Origin: Betaproteobacteria bacterium
Lineage (GTDB): Bacteria; Pseudomonadota; Gammaproteobacteria; Burkholderiales; SG8-41
DNA length: 9,370 nt
Assembly (NCBI GenBank): GCA_025353085.1
Contig: JANXRI010000192.1
Coordinates: 1-9,370 of the forward strand
Direction of reading: 5' to 3'
Shown one piece after another: positions 1 to 6,531 of this stretch (its first letter is position 1; each line of letters opens with the position of its first letter). The position numbers were made by a program, and so were the translations under genes. The notes below the pieces were generated by a model. That model was not told the origin of the DNA. It made no database searches and worked only from the letters and a program-made list of their open reading frames with translations.

Positions 1-1
1 C

Positions 2-580
2 CGCATCATTTTGACCGCGAACGATGTGATCCACGCATGGTGGGTGCCGGCTCTGGGCGTCAAGCAGGACGCAATTCCCGGGTTCGTGCGCGACAGCTGG
101 TTTAAAATCGACAAAGCGGGCACCTACCGCGGCCAGTGCGCCGAGCTGTGCGGCAAGGAGCATGGTTTTATGCCGATCGTGGTCGAAGCGGTCGAACCCG
201 AAAAATATACGCAATGGGTTGCCGAGCAGAAGAAAAAAATGGCCGCCCAGGCGGACGACCCGAACAAAACCTACACGATCGATGAATTGAAGTCGCGCGG
301 CGAGAAGGTTTACGCCGCTAACTGTCAGGTCTGCCATCAGCCGACCGGCATGGGCCAGCCGCCCGCGTTTCCTGCATTGGCGGGCTCGAAAATCGCAACG
401 GGACCGATCGACGCTCATCTGAACCTCGTGTTTAACGGCAAGCCGGGCACCGCAATGGCGTCATTCAAACAGTTATCGGATGTTGAACTCGCGGCGGTAG
501 TCACTTATGAGCGCAACTCGTGGAGCAACAAGACCGGCGACATGGTGTCGCCCGCCGACGTCAAGAAACTACGCAAATAG
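2..580 (+). CDS. coxB: Cytochrome c oxidase subunit II with fused C-terminal cytochrome c domain (3' part only)
   Basis: Subunit II receives electrons from cytochrome c through the binuclear CuA centre on the periplasmic side and passes them to subunit I. Only the 3' part is in the window: the frame is open from base 2, so the TTG at 11 is an internal Leu codon and not a start. The CuA ligands are visible: His at 32-34 in DVIHAWW, then a CAELCGKEHGFM motif with Cys at 137-139 and 149-151, His at 161-163 and Met at 170-172. A second domain follows, with a haem c site CQVCH at 323-337 and a probable axial Met at 455-457. This makes it a subunit II with its own cytochrome c domain (caa3-like arrangement). 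The N-terminal signal/anchor and two membrane helices lie outside the window. coxA follows 18 bases downstream, consistent with one operon. Family identity is very secure. Confidence 0.97.
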   Translation, partial: RIILTANDVIHAWWVPALGVKQDAIPGFVRDSWFKIDKAGTYRGQCAELCGKEHGFMPIVVEAVEPEKYTQWVAEQKKKMAAQADDPNKTYTIDELKSRGEKVYAANCQVCHQPTGMGQPPAFPALAGSKIATGPIDAHLNLVFNGKPGTAMASFKQLSDVELAAVVTYERNSWSNKTGDMVSPADVKKLRK

Positions 581-585
581 GCTTT

Positions 586-590
586 AGGAG
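586..590 (+). promoter_or_regulatory. Ribosome binding site of coxA
   Basis: AGGAG lies 8 bases before the ATG at 599. It supports that start, which gives CoxA its His-rich N-terminal tail; the next in-frame Met is well downstream, next to the first conserved block. Confidence 0.75.
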
Positions 591-598
591 AGACCCTC

Positions 599-2194
599 AT
601 GCAAGCAGCACACGATCACGCCGCTCACGCCCATGGCCACGACGCGCACGCGCACCACCCGTCGGGCATCATGCGGTGGGTTCAGACGACCAACCATAAA
701 GACATCGGCACGCTGTACCTGATTTTCAGCCTGACCATGTTCTTCATCGGCGGCATTCTCGCGTTCGGCATCCGCGCTGAATTGTTCCAGCCGGGTTTGC
801 AGTTCTGGCGCCCCGACTTCTTTAACGAGCTCACCACCATGCACGGCCTCATCATGGTGTTCGGCGCGATCATGCCCGCGTTCGTGGGTTTCGCGAACTG
901 GCAGATTCCGATGATGATCGGCGCCCCCGACATGGCGTTCGCGCGCATGAACAACTGGAGTTTCTGGCTCCTGCCGCCGGCGGCTCTTCTGCTCATCACG
1001 TCTTTTTTCGTGCCCGGCGGCGCGCCTGCTGCGGGATGGACCATTTATGCGCCTTTGTCGACGCAGATGGGACCGGGCATGGACCTCGGCATCTTTGCGC
1101 TGCACATCATGGGCGCCTCGTCGATCATGGGCTCAATCAATATCGTCACCACGATACTCAATATGCGCGCGCCCGGCATGACGCTCATGAAAATGCCGCT
1201 GTTCGTCTGGACCTGGCTGATCACCGCTTACCTGTTGATCGCGGTAATGCCGGTCCTGGCCGGTGCCATAACGATGGTCCTGACCGACCGCCATTTCGGC
1301 ACCAACTTCTTTAACGCAGCGGGCGGGGGCGACCCGGTAATGTTCCAGCATATCTTCTGGTTCTTCGGTCACCCCGAGGTATACATCATGATTTTGCCGG
1401 CATTCGGCATCGTGTCGCAGGTGATTCCTGCGTTCGCGCGTAAACCGCTGTTCGGCTATGCGTCGATGGTTTACGCGACCTCGTCCATCGCAATTCTGTC
1501 GTTTATCGTGTGGGCGCACCATATGTTCACGACCGGCATGCCGGCGGCCGGCCAGCTCTTCTTCATGTTCTCCACCATGCTGATCGCGGTGCCGACCGGC
1601 GTTAAGGTGTTCAACTGGATTGCGACGATGTGGAAGGGCTCGATGACGTTCGAGACGCCGATGCTGTTCGCGGTCGGCTTTATCTTGGTATTCTCGATGG
1701 GCGGATTCACGGGTCTCATTCTCGCGATCACGCCGGTCGACATTCAGTTGCAGGACACGTATTACGTCGTCGCGCATTTCCACTATGTGCTGGTCGCCGG
1801 TTCGCTGTTCGCGATTTTCGCGGGCACTTACTTCTGGCTGCCAAAATGGACCGGCCACATGTACGATGAAACGCTCGGCAAATGGCATTTCTGGCTGTCG
1901 CTCGTGTTTTTCAATGTGACGTTTTTTCCGATGCATTTCCTCGGGCTTGCGGGCATGCCACGCCGGATTCCCGATTACGCGATGCAATTCGCCGACTTCA
2001 ACATGATCGCTTCGATCGGCGCGTTCGGCTTTGGTTTGTCGCAGCTGCTATTCGTACTGGGTGTAGTTAAGTGCGCCAGAGGCGGCGGCGTAAAGGCGCC
2101 GGATAAACCGTGGGAGGGCGCCGATACGCTCGAGTGGACGTTGAGCTCGCCGCCGCCGTACCACAGTTTTGAAACGCCGCCGGTCGTCAAATAA
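599..2194 (+). CDS. coxA: Cytochrome c oxidase subunit I (aa3-type, haem-copper A family)
   Basis: Catalytic subunit of the terminal oxidase in the inner membrane: it reduces O2 to water at the haem a3-CuB site and pumps protons. The product is 531 residues, normal for the family, with about 12 membrane helices expected. Visible ligands are His82 (haem a, in MHGLIMVF), His258 and Tyr262 (CuB and the crosslinked Tyr, in GHPEVYI), His307-His308 (CuB), His393 (haem a3) and His395 (haem a, in HFHYV). Proton path residues are Asp111 in APDMAF (D channel), Glu260 and Lys336 in PTGVKVFNW (K channel); Glu260 marks an A1-type enzyme. The first 20 residues are unusual, with eight histidines before the conserved part. 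The start is supported by AGGAG 8 bases upstream. The stop TAA is directly followed by the ATG of the next small gene. Long open frames on the opposite strand here are codon-bias shadows. Confidence 0.99.
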   Translation: MQAAHDHAAHAHGHDAHAHHPSGIMRWVQTTNHKDIGTLYLIFSLTMFFIGGILAFGIRAELFQPGLQFWRPDFFNELTTMHGLIMVFGAIMPAFVGFANWQIPMMIGAPDMAFARMNNWSFWLLPPAALLLITSFFVPGGAPAAGWTIYAPLSTQMGPGMDLGIFALHIMGASSIMGSINIVTTILNMRAPGMTLMKMPLFVWTWLITAYLLIAVMPVLAGAITMVLTDRHFGTNFFNAAGGGDPVMFQHIFWFFGHPEVYIMILPAFGIVSQVIPAFARKPLFGYASMVYATSSIAILSFIVWAHHMFTTGMPAAGQLFFMFSTMLIAVPTGVKVFNWIATMWKGSMTFETPMLFAVGFILVFSMGGFTGLILAITPVDIQLQDTYYVVAHFHYVLVAGSLFAIFAGTYFWLPKWTGHMYDETLGKWHFWLSLVFFNVTFFPMHFLGLAGMPRRIPDYAMQFADFNMIASIGAFGFGLSQLLFVLGVVKCARGGGVKAPDKPWEGADTLEWTLSSPPPYHSFETPPVVK

Positions 2195-2311
2195 ATGAGT
2201 CTGGCGATGGCGCCGCGGGAGCAGCCGGGCAAAGTCAGGACCGCGTTGGTCATGGCCGCCATCGCGGCTGCATTTTTCGCAGCCGTCATCGCGCGGCATT
2301 GGCCATGGTGA
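2195..2311 (+). CDS. Cytochrome oxidase small assembly protein (38 aa, one membrane helix)
   Basis: A 38-residue reading frame starts at the base after the coxA stop (TAA then ATG) and ends inside the start region of cox11 (ATGGTGA). The product has a short basic N-terminal part (PREQPGKVRT) and one hydrophobic helix (about residues 16-33, Ala/Ile/Phe-rich) ending in RHWPW. A tiny protein of this shape between coxA and cox11 is usual in Betaproteobacteria and is annotated in public genomes as a cytochrome oxidase small assembly protein; this match is from memory, not a search. A second in-frame ATG at 2207 (MAPREQ) would give 34 residues and fits homologue-like starts equally well. No clear Shine-Dalgarno is present, so translation is probably coupled to coxA. 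Its molecular function is not established from sequence; a role in oxidase assembly is inferred from position. Confidence 0.75.
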   Translation: MSLAMAPREQPGKVRTALVMAAIAAAFFAAVIARHWPW

Positions 2312-2847
2312 GCAACCAGGCACAGTCGAATCTGCTGACGATGCGCAAGCTGTCCATCGTCGCGATTGCCATGTTCGGTTTCGGTTTTGCGCTGATCCCG
2401 TTCTATCAAAAAATTTGCGAAGTCACGGGCGTAAACAACGTGCTCAAGGCCGATGCGGTCGGCAATACCCAGGTCGATACGGCGCACCTCGTGACGATCG
2501 AGTTCGATTCCAACATTAGCGGCAAGCTGCCGTGGAGCTTTCGCCCGTTGCAGTCCAACGTGCGCGTGCATCCCGGCGAGTTGACGACCGTGATGTATGA
2601 AATTCGTAATACGTCCGATCGCGCCGTCACAGGCCAGGCGATTCCAAGCTATGGCCCGCAGCTCGCTGTGCGCTACTTCAAGAAGCTCGAATGCTTTTGC
2701 TTTACCCAACAAACTTTGCAGCCCGGCGAAACGCGACAGATGCCGGTGGTGTTTGTCCTCGATCACGGTTTGCCCGACGAGGTGAACACCATTACCCTGT
2801 CGTACGCATTCTTTGAAATCGAAGGCACGGCCAAGAAAGCCGGTTGA
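2305..2847 (+). CDS. ctaG: Cytochrome c oxidase assembly protein Cox11/CtaG (CuB chaperone)
   Basis: Cox11 proteins are anchored in the inner membrane with a periplasmic copper-binding domain and deliver copper to the CuB site of subunit I. From the ATG at 2305 the product is 180 residues, the usual size. One membrane helix spans about residues 15-33 (AIAMFGFGFALIPFY), followed closely by a conserved Cys (Cys38 in KICEVTG). The diagnostic copper motif CFCFTQQ has Cys130 and Cys132. A TTG at 2299 extends the frame by two residues, and a GTG at 2308 is another candidate start giving a 4-base GTGA overlap with the preceding small gene. I prefer 2305 because it is the only ATG in this position; all three overlap the upstream gene and imply translational coupling. 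DUF2970 follows 3 bases after the stop. Identification is firm; the exact start is less so. Confidence 0.96.
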   Translation: MVSNQAQSNLLTMRKLSIVAIAMFGFGFALIPFYQKICEVTGVNNVLKADAVGNTQVDTAHLVTIEFDSNISGKLPWSFRPLQSNVRVHPGELTTVMYEIRNTSDRAVTGQAIPSYGPQLAVRYFKKLECFCFTQQTLQPGETRQMPVVFVLDHGLPDEVNTITLSYAFFEIEGTAKKAG

Positions 2848-2850
2848 TGG

Positions 2851-3060
2851 ATGCCTATGGCCGCCGAGCAAAAATCGAACGCATCGCCACTCCAGGTGAT
2901 CAAGGCGGTGTTCTGGTCGTTTCTCGGCATTCGCCGGCGCGCCGAGTACGAAAAAGATGCGGTGTCGCTCAAGCCCGCGCAGGTCATCATCGCTGGCATC
3001 ATCGGCGCAATCGTTCTGGTATTGAGTCTCGTCACGCTGGTGCATTTCATCATCAGCTGA
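2851..3060 (+). CDS. DUF2970 small membrane protein
   Basis: The predicted product is 69 residues (67 if the ATG at 2857 is used). It has a hydrophilic start, an amphipathic block VIKAVFWSFLGIRRRAEYEK, then LKPAQVIIAG leading into one C-terminal helix (about residues 45-68). This pattern, FxGIR..xxYExD...PxxVIxAG plus a helix, is what I recognise as DUF2970. The family commonly sits between cox11 and coxC in Betaproteobacteria, so a part in oxidase assembly or stability is plausible but only inferred. It lies 3 bases after the cox11 stop and 40 bases before coxC. No strong ribosome binding site is seen, so coupling to cox11 is likely. Membrane location is predicted from the helix. Confidence 0.8.
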   Translation: MPMAAEQKSNASPLQVIKAVFWSFLGIRRRAEYEKDAVSLKPAQVIIAGIIGAIVLVLSLVTLVHFIIS

Positions 3061-3085
3061 CGTGGAAATTGAAATCTAAAGTTAC

Positions 3086-3092
3086 GAGGGAG
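3086..3092 (+). promoter_or_regulatory. Ribosome binding site of coxC
   Basis: GAGGGAG stands 8 bases before the ATG at 3101 and 11 before the adjacent ATG at 3104. The spacing favours 3101, though either can work. It is among the clearest ribosome binding sites in the window, like that of coxA, and fits high production of a core subunit. Confidence 0.65.
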
Positions 3093-3100
3093 ACAGCATC

Positions 3101-3949
3101 ATGATGAACCAATCAGCGCGTTATTTTATTCCGGACCCGTCGCGGTGGCCGATCTTCGGTTCATTGGCCCTGCTCAGCATGGCATTCGGCGCGGCGCTGT
3201 GGATGAACGAAGCGACTTGGGGCAAGTTCCTGCTGATCTTCGGCGTGTGCACGCTGTTCTATATGATGTTCGGCTGGTTCGGCTCGGTCGCCCATGAGAG
3301 CGAAGGCGGCAGTTACAACAAACAGGTCGATGCATCGTTCCGCGGGGGCATGAGCGGGTTTATATTTTCGGAAGTCATGTTTTTTGCGGCGTTTTTCGGC
3401 GCCCTGTTCTACATGCGGGTATTGTCGGTGCCCTGGCTTGGCGACATCGAGCACAAAATCCTGTGGCCCGACTTCATCGCGCAATGGCCGACTGCCGGCC
3501 CGGGTGTCGCAGAAAGATTCACGCCGATGGCGGCGTGGGGTGTGCCGGCAATCAATACCTTGATCCTGCTGACTTCGGGCGTGACAGTGACGATCGCCCA
3601 CTGGGGTCTGCTGAAGAATAACCGCGCCCAACTGATCATCGGCCTTGCGCTGACTATCGCACTGGGCATGACATTCCTGTTTCTGCAGGCATTCGAGTAC
3701 CACGAAGCGTATACGGCTCTCAACCTGAAACTGACGACCGGCGCGTACGGCTCGACCTTTTTCATGCTGACCGGCTTCCACGGGTTTCACGTGACGGTCG
3801 GCACACTGATGCTGATGGTCATTTTGGGCCGCTCGATCGCGGGCCATTTCACTGCAGAGCATCATTTCGGCTTTGAAGGCGTTGCTTGGTACTGGCACTT
3901 CGTCGACGTCGTCTGGCTGCTGCTGTTTATTCTGGTTTACTGGTTGTAA
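3101..3949 (+). CDS. coxC: Cytochrome c oxidase subunit III
   Basis: Core subunit III of the aa3 oxidase. It binds no redox metal but stabilises subunit I and sustains proton uptake into the D channel. The product has 282 residues with seven hydrophobic segments at roughly 17-35, 42-62, 86-106, 148-168, 178-197, 219-241 and 262-282, as expected for the family. Hallmarks seen are the conserved Glu91 in the third helix (SEVMFFAAFFGALF), FEYHEAY (198-204), GFHGFHVTVG (225-234) and the C-terminal WYWHFVDVVWL. ATG 3101 has a good ribosome binding site; ATG 3104 is the alternative. A rho-independent terminator begins 52 bases after the stop, so coxC is probably the last gene of the first transcript. 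Confidence 0.98.
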   Translation: MMNQSARYFIPDPSRWPIFGSLALLSMAFGAALWMNEATWGKFLLIFGVCTLFYMMFGWFGSVAHESEGGSYNKQVDASFRGGMSGFIFSEVMFFAAFFGALFYMRVLSVPWLGDIEHKILWPDFIAQWPTAGPGVAERFTPMAAWGVPAINTLILLTSGVTVTIAHWGLLKNNRAQLIIGLALTIALGMTFLFLQAFEYHEAYTALNLKLTTGAYGSTFFMLTGFHGFHVTVGTLMLMVILGRSIAGHFTAEHHFGFEGVAWYWHFVDVVWLLLFILVYWL

Positions 3950-4001
3950 CGCCGGCCGCGAACACGGACAAAAGGAGGGGGTTCCCGCCCAAGGGAATCG
4001 G

Positions 4002-4030
4002 CGCCGCACCGATGGTGCGGCGTTTTTTTT
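4002..4030 (+). terminator. Rho-independent terminator after coxC
   Basis: A perfect 9-bp stem, CGCCGCACC (4002-4010) paired with GGTGCGGCG (4014-4022), closes a GAT loop and is followed at once by eight T residues (4023-4030). It is directional: on the opposite strand no T run follows the stem, so it ends the coxB-coxC transcript but not the convergent DUF2909 gene, whose stop codon abuts the T run. Confidence 0.93.
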
Positions 4031-4225
4031 CTACAACTTCGTGTTAATGAAGCCGAAATGGTAGGCGAGCATCAACATCGTGAAGAGCGCGATGGAAAAA
4101 ACGACGCGCCAGGTGAGCGCCTTGGCGGTGCGCGTGGAATTACCCTTATCCTTGACCAGGAAATACAACGCCGAGCCCAGGCTCGCGAGTATCAGGACGA
4201 TGAAGATTAAAACGAAAATTTTCAA
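4031..4225 (-). CDS. DUF2909 twin-transmembrane small protein, TTG start
   Basis: A 64-residue protein is read from a TTG at 4225-4223 to a TAG at 4033-4031. It has two hydrophobic helices (about residues 3-23 and 39-59) around a polar loop (VKDKGNSTRTAK), with GSALYFLVKDKG and RVVFSIALF resembling the DUF2909 twin-transmembrane family. I chose TTG because GAGG lies 6 bases upstream of it and because the protein then begins MKIF at the first helix, as family members do. An ATG at 4279-4277 would add an 18-residue non-hydrophobic extension and overlap the SURF1 start, which looks wrong. The gene is convergent with coxC and divergent from SURF1, a common place for this family in Betaproteobacteria. 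Its function is unknown; a link to oxidase biogenesis is inferred from position only. Confidence 0.8.
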   Translation of the reverse strand: MKIFVLIFIVLILASLGSALYFLVKDKGNSTRTAKALTWRVVFSIALFTMLMLAYHFGFINTKL

Positions 4226-4227
4226 TT

Positions 4228-4240
4228 GCTGCCTCGCAGC
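4228..4240 (-). promoter_or_regulatory. Small hairpin carrying the DUF2909 Shine-Dalgarno
   Basis: On the minus strand, GCTGC and GCAGC form a 5-bp stem with loop GAG, two bases before the TTG start. The GAGG ribosome binding sequence is made of the loop plus the first stem base, so folding could limit ribosome access. The repeat is seen directly; a regulatory effect is a guess. Confidence 0.35.
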
Positions 4241-4277
4241 GGGCGAGTGTAGCCCAGCACGCGGACGCTGACCAGTC

Positions 4278-4982
4278 ATGCCGCGCTATCAGTTCCGGCC
4301 GTCATGGTGGCCGACCCTCGCCGCTATTCTCGGCATCGTTGCCACACTTGCGCTCGGTAACTGGCAGCTCGGCCGCGGCCATGAAAAGGCGGCGCTGGCG
4401 GAACGCGTGGCCGTCGCGAATCATGATGCACCCATCGGCATCACGGGCTCGGAAGTAAGCGCCGACGATGTCGTGTGGCATCGCGTTGAAGTGAGTGGCC
4501 GTTTCGAGCCGCGCTATTCGGTGCTGATCGATAATCGCATCGTCCGCGGCGCCGCCGGTTATTTCGTCGTGACGCCGCTCAAGATCACTGACAGCGAGCG
4601 CTACGTGCTCGTCAATCGCGGGTGGGTTGCGGGCACTGGTTCGCGCACCGCCTTGCCGCAAATTTCGACGCCCGAACAAAAGCTGCGCATCACCGGCCTC
4701 GCGACGGTGCCGAGTAAGCGCTATCTCGAGCTGTCGAGCGCAACGATGGAGGGCAACGTATGGCAAAACCTCACGCTCGAGCGCTATTCTACGGCTGTGC
4801 CGATCGCGCTGCAGCCCATCGTGATCCAGCAGTCAAACGAGACGGCTGACGGACTCGTGCGCGAATGGAGTCCGCCCGACCTCGGCATCGATAAGCATTA
4901 TGCGTACGCATTTCAGTGGTTTGTGATGGCGGCCGCAATCCTGATTATTTATGTGGTGACCAATGTCCGAAAAGCCGGCTGA
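4278..4982 (+). CDS. SURF1-family cytochrome oxidase assembly protein
   Basis: SURF1 (Shy1) proteins help deliver haem A to subunit I during oxidase assembly in the inner membrane. The product is 234 residues, the usual bacterial size, and has the typical hairpin topology: a helix at about 10-28 ending in GNWQLGR, a large periplasmic domain, and a second helix at about 212-230. Conserved blocks include NRGW (113-116) and HYAYAFQWFVMA (207-218). The ATG at 4278 has no clear ribosome binding site. It is probably the first gene of the second transcript, with its promoter expected in or near the short gap to the divergent DUF2909 gene; I could not find a convincing -35/-10 pair there. Its 3' end overlaps the next gene by 20 bases. 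Confidence 0.95.
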   Translation: MPRYQFRPSWWPTLAAILGIVATLALGNWQLGRGHEKAALAERVAVANHDAPIGITGSEVSADDVVWHRVEVSGRFEPRYSVLIDNRIVRGAAGYFVVTPLKITDSERYVLVNRGWVAGTGSRTALPQISTPEQKLRITGLATVPSKRYLELSSATMEGNVWQNLTLERYSTAVPIALQPIVIQQSNETADGLVREWSPPDLGIDKHYAYAFQWFVMAAAILIIYVVTNVRKAG

Positions 4983-5535
4983 ACGCCGCTTGAGCTTCTG
5001 GTTAATTGTCGCTCTATGCGTAGCGCCGGTCGTCGCCTCGTACGTCGCGTACTATCTGACCCCGCCCGCCGGCCATACGAACTACGGTGAGTTGCTGAAC
5101 GCGCCCCCACTGCCCGATGCACAACTGCGACTCGTCGATGGGGCGCCGTTTGCAATGAGCGCGCTGCGCGGCAAGTGGGTTCTGCTAACCGCAGATTCCG
5201 CCCAGTGCGGCGAAGCCTGTCGGCGCAAGCTCTTCACCATGCGCCAATTGCGTTTAACGCAAGGCAAAGAAATGACCCGCCTCGAGCGCGCGTGGCTGAT
5301 TACCGACGAAGCCGTGGTCGCAGAAAAAATAGCGAGCGATTTTGCTGGCACCTGGCTGGTGCGCGCCGGCGGGAGCGAGTTGCTCAAACGCTTGCCGGCT
5401 GAGCGCCCGCTTGACGATTATATTTATGTGATCGACCCGCTTGGCAACATCGTGCTGCGTTATGCGCGCGACGCCGAGCCCGGCCGGATGATCAAAGACC
5501 TCACGCGGCTGCTGAAGACGTCGAGGATAGGCTGA
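4963..5535 (+). CDS. Sco/thioredoxin-like membrane-anchored protein with CxxxC but no distal His
   Basis: The product is 190 residues: a short cytosolic start, one helix at about 12-32, then a periplasmic domain with thioredoxin-like pattern (LRGKWVLLTADSAQCGEAC, later YVIDPLGNIVLRY). Cys82 and Cys86 form a CxxxC pair like the copper/thiol motif of Sco proteins. The His that completes the Sco copper site (VDHSAGTY in the Sco1 gene further downstream) is not seen; the matching stretch reads DDYIYVIDPLGN. It may therefore act as a thiol reductase for CuA cysteines rather than as a classic copper donor; this is inference. It overlaps SURF1 by 20 bases and the ctaA start by one base (TGATG), so it is clearly part of the operon. 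Such a gene between SURF1 and ctaA is common in Betaproteobacteria, usually annotated only as a transmembrane or hypothetical protein. Confidence 0.8.
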   Translation: MSEKPAERRLSFWLIVALCVAPVVASYVAYYLTPPAGHTNYGELLNAPPLPDAQLRLVDGAPFAMSALRGKWVLLTADSAQCGEACRRKLFTMRQLRLTQGKEMTRLERAWLITDEAVVAEKIASDFAGTWLVRAGGSELLKRLPAERPLDDYIYVIDPLGNIVLRYARDAEPGRMIKDLTRLLKTSRIG

Positions 5536-6524
5536 TGTATAAAAAAATGGTGTTCGCCGCCGCTTTCCTGACCTTTGTGGTGGTGGTGGTCGGCGCATAC
5601 GTGCGCTTACAGGATGCCGGGCTGGGCTGTCCCGACTGGCCCGGGTGCTACGGTCATTTCGTCGGCGTACCGCAAAGCGTGGACGAAATTGCACGCGCCG
5701 AGCACGGGTTCCCGCAGCGGCCGGTCGAGGGCCACAAAGCCTGGAAAGAAATGTTTCATCGCTATCTTGCGGCCTCGCTCGGCCTATTGCTGTTCGCCGT
5801 TATGGTTAGCGCGTGGCGCCGGCGCCGCGAACTGCGGCAGCCTCCATGGCTGCCAACCGGCATCGTTGCACTCGTCGCGGTGCAGGCGACGCTCGGCATG
5901 TGGACGGTGACAATGCTGTTGAAGCCCGTGATCGTGACCCTGCATTTGCTTGGCGGCATGGCGACGCTCGCCCTGATCTCATGGCTCGCGCTGCGGCAAC
6001 GCGCAAGGCTTCCTGCCCATTCCGGCGCGCTGCACCTGCGGCCTTGGGCAGCGCTCGGGTTATTGATATTGGTCGGCCAGATTGCGCTTGGCGGGTGGGT
6101 GTCAACCAATTACGCTGCGCTCGTATGCCGTGACTTTCCGACCTGCCATGGCGCGTGGTGGCCGGCTATGGATTTTCAGCACAGCTTTCAAGTCGCGCGC
6201 GATCTCGGCATGACTGCAGCGGGCGTGCCGTTGTCGCTCGACGCTCTTACGGCAATCCACTGGACGCACCGCGCGGGCGCGCTGGTGACGTTCGTGTATC
6301 TCGGCGCATTGGCGATTGCATTGATGCGGACCTCCGGTTACCAGACTGTAGGCGCTGTATCGGCCGCATTGCTGCTGCTGCAAATCGGTCTTGGCATGGC
6401 CAATGTGTTACTCACCTTGCCGCTGCCGGTCGCCGTTGCCCATAACGCAGTGGCCGCAGCTTTATTGGTCACGTTGGTAGTGATAAACTTCGCGCTTTCC
6501 CGAATCCGCGCTTCTCCAACGTGA
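5535..6524 (+). CDS. ctaA: Haem A synthase (COX15/CtaA family)
   Basis: CtaA oxidises the C8 methyl group of haem O to a formyl group, giving haem A for CoxA, in the inner membrane. The 329-residue product has the expected helical pattern. Conserved sites are GAYVRLQDAGLGCPDWPGC with Cys32 and Cys38, EMFHRY (Glu72, His75), TLHLLGG (His137), the second Cys pair in LVCRDFPTCHGAWWP (Cys198, Cys204), IHWTHR (His242, His245) and AHNAVAA (His303). These histidines are the expected haem ligands of the two four-helix halves. The start ATG shares a base with the stop of the preceding Sco-like gene, which implies coupling. ctaB, the previous step in the pathway, follows 7 bases later. Confidence 0.97.
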   Translation: MYKKMVFAAAFLTFVVVVVGAYVRLQDAGLGCPDWPGCYGHFVGVPQSVDEIARAEHGFPQRPVEGHKAWKEMFHRYLAASLGLLLFAVMVSAWRRRRELRQPPWLPTGIVALVAVQATLGMWTVTMLLKPVIVTLHLLGGMATLALISWLALRQRARLPAHSGALHLRPWAALGLLILVGQIALGGWVSTNYAALVCRDFPTCHGAWWPAMDFQHSFQVARDLGMTAAGVPLSLDALTAIHWTHRAGALVTFVYLGALAIALMRTSGYQTVGAVSAALLLLQIGLGMANVLLTLPLPVAVAHNAVAAALLVTLVVINFALSRIRASPT

Positions 6525-6531
6525 GTTCCGC

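Noticed and set aside
11..580. TTG at 11 as a real start for coxB
   Set aside because: The frame stays open to the window edge and the codons before it fit the conserved block leading into DVIHAWW, so the gene is simply cut by the window.
1975..3045. 356-residue open frame on the minus strand across coxA, cox11 and DUF2970, and a similar 284-residue one at 1133-1987
   Set aside because: They run antisense to clearly conserved genes, have low-complexity Arg/His/Glu-rich translations and no recognisable domain; they come from strong codon bias in the real genes.
3161..4009. 282-residue minus-strand frame over coxC
   Set aside because: Antisense shadow of coxC: it also crosses the terminator, and its product is rich in His, Gln and Arg with no family features.
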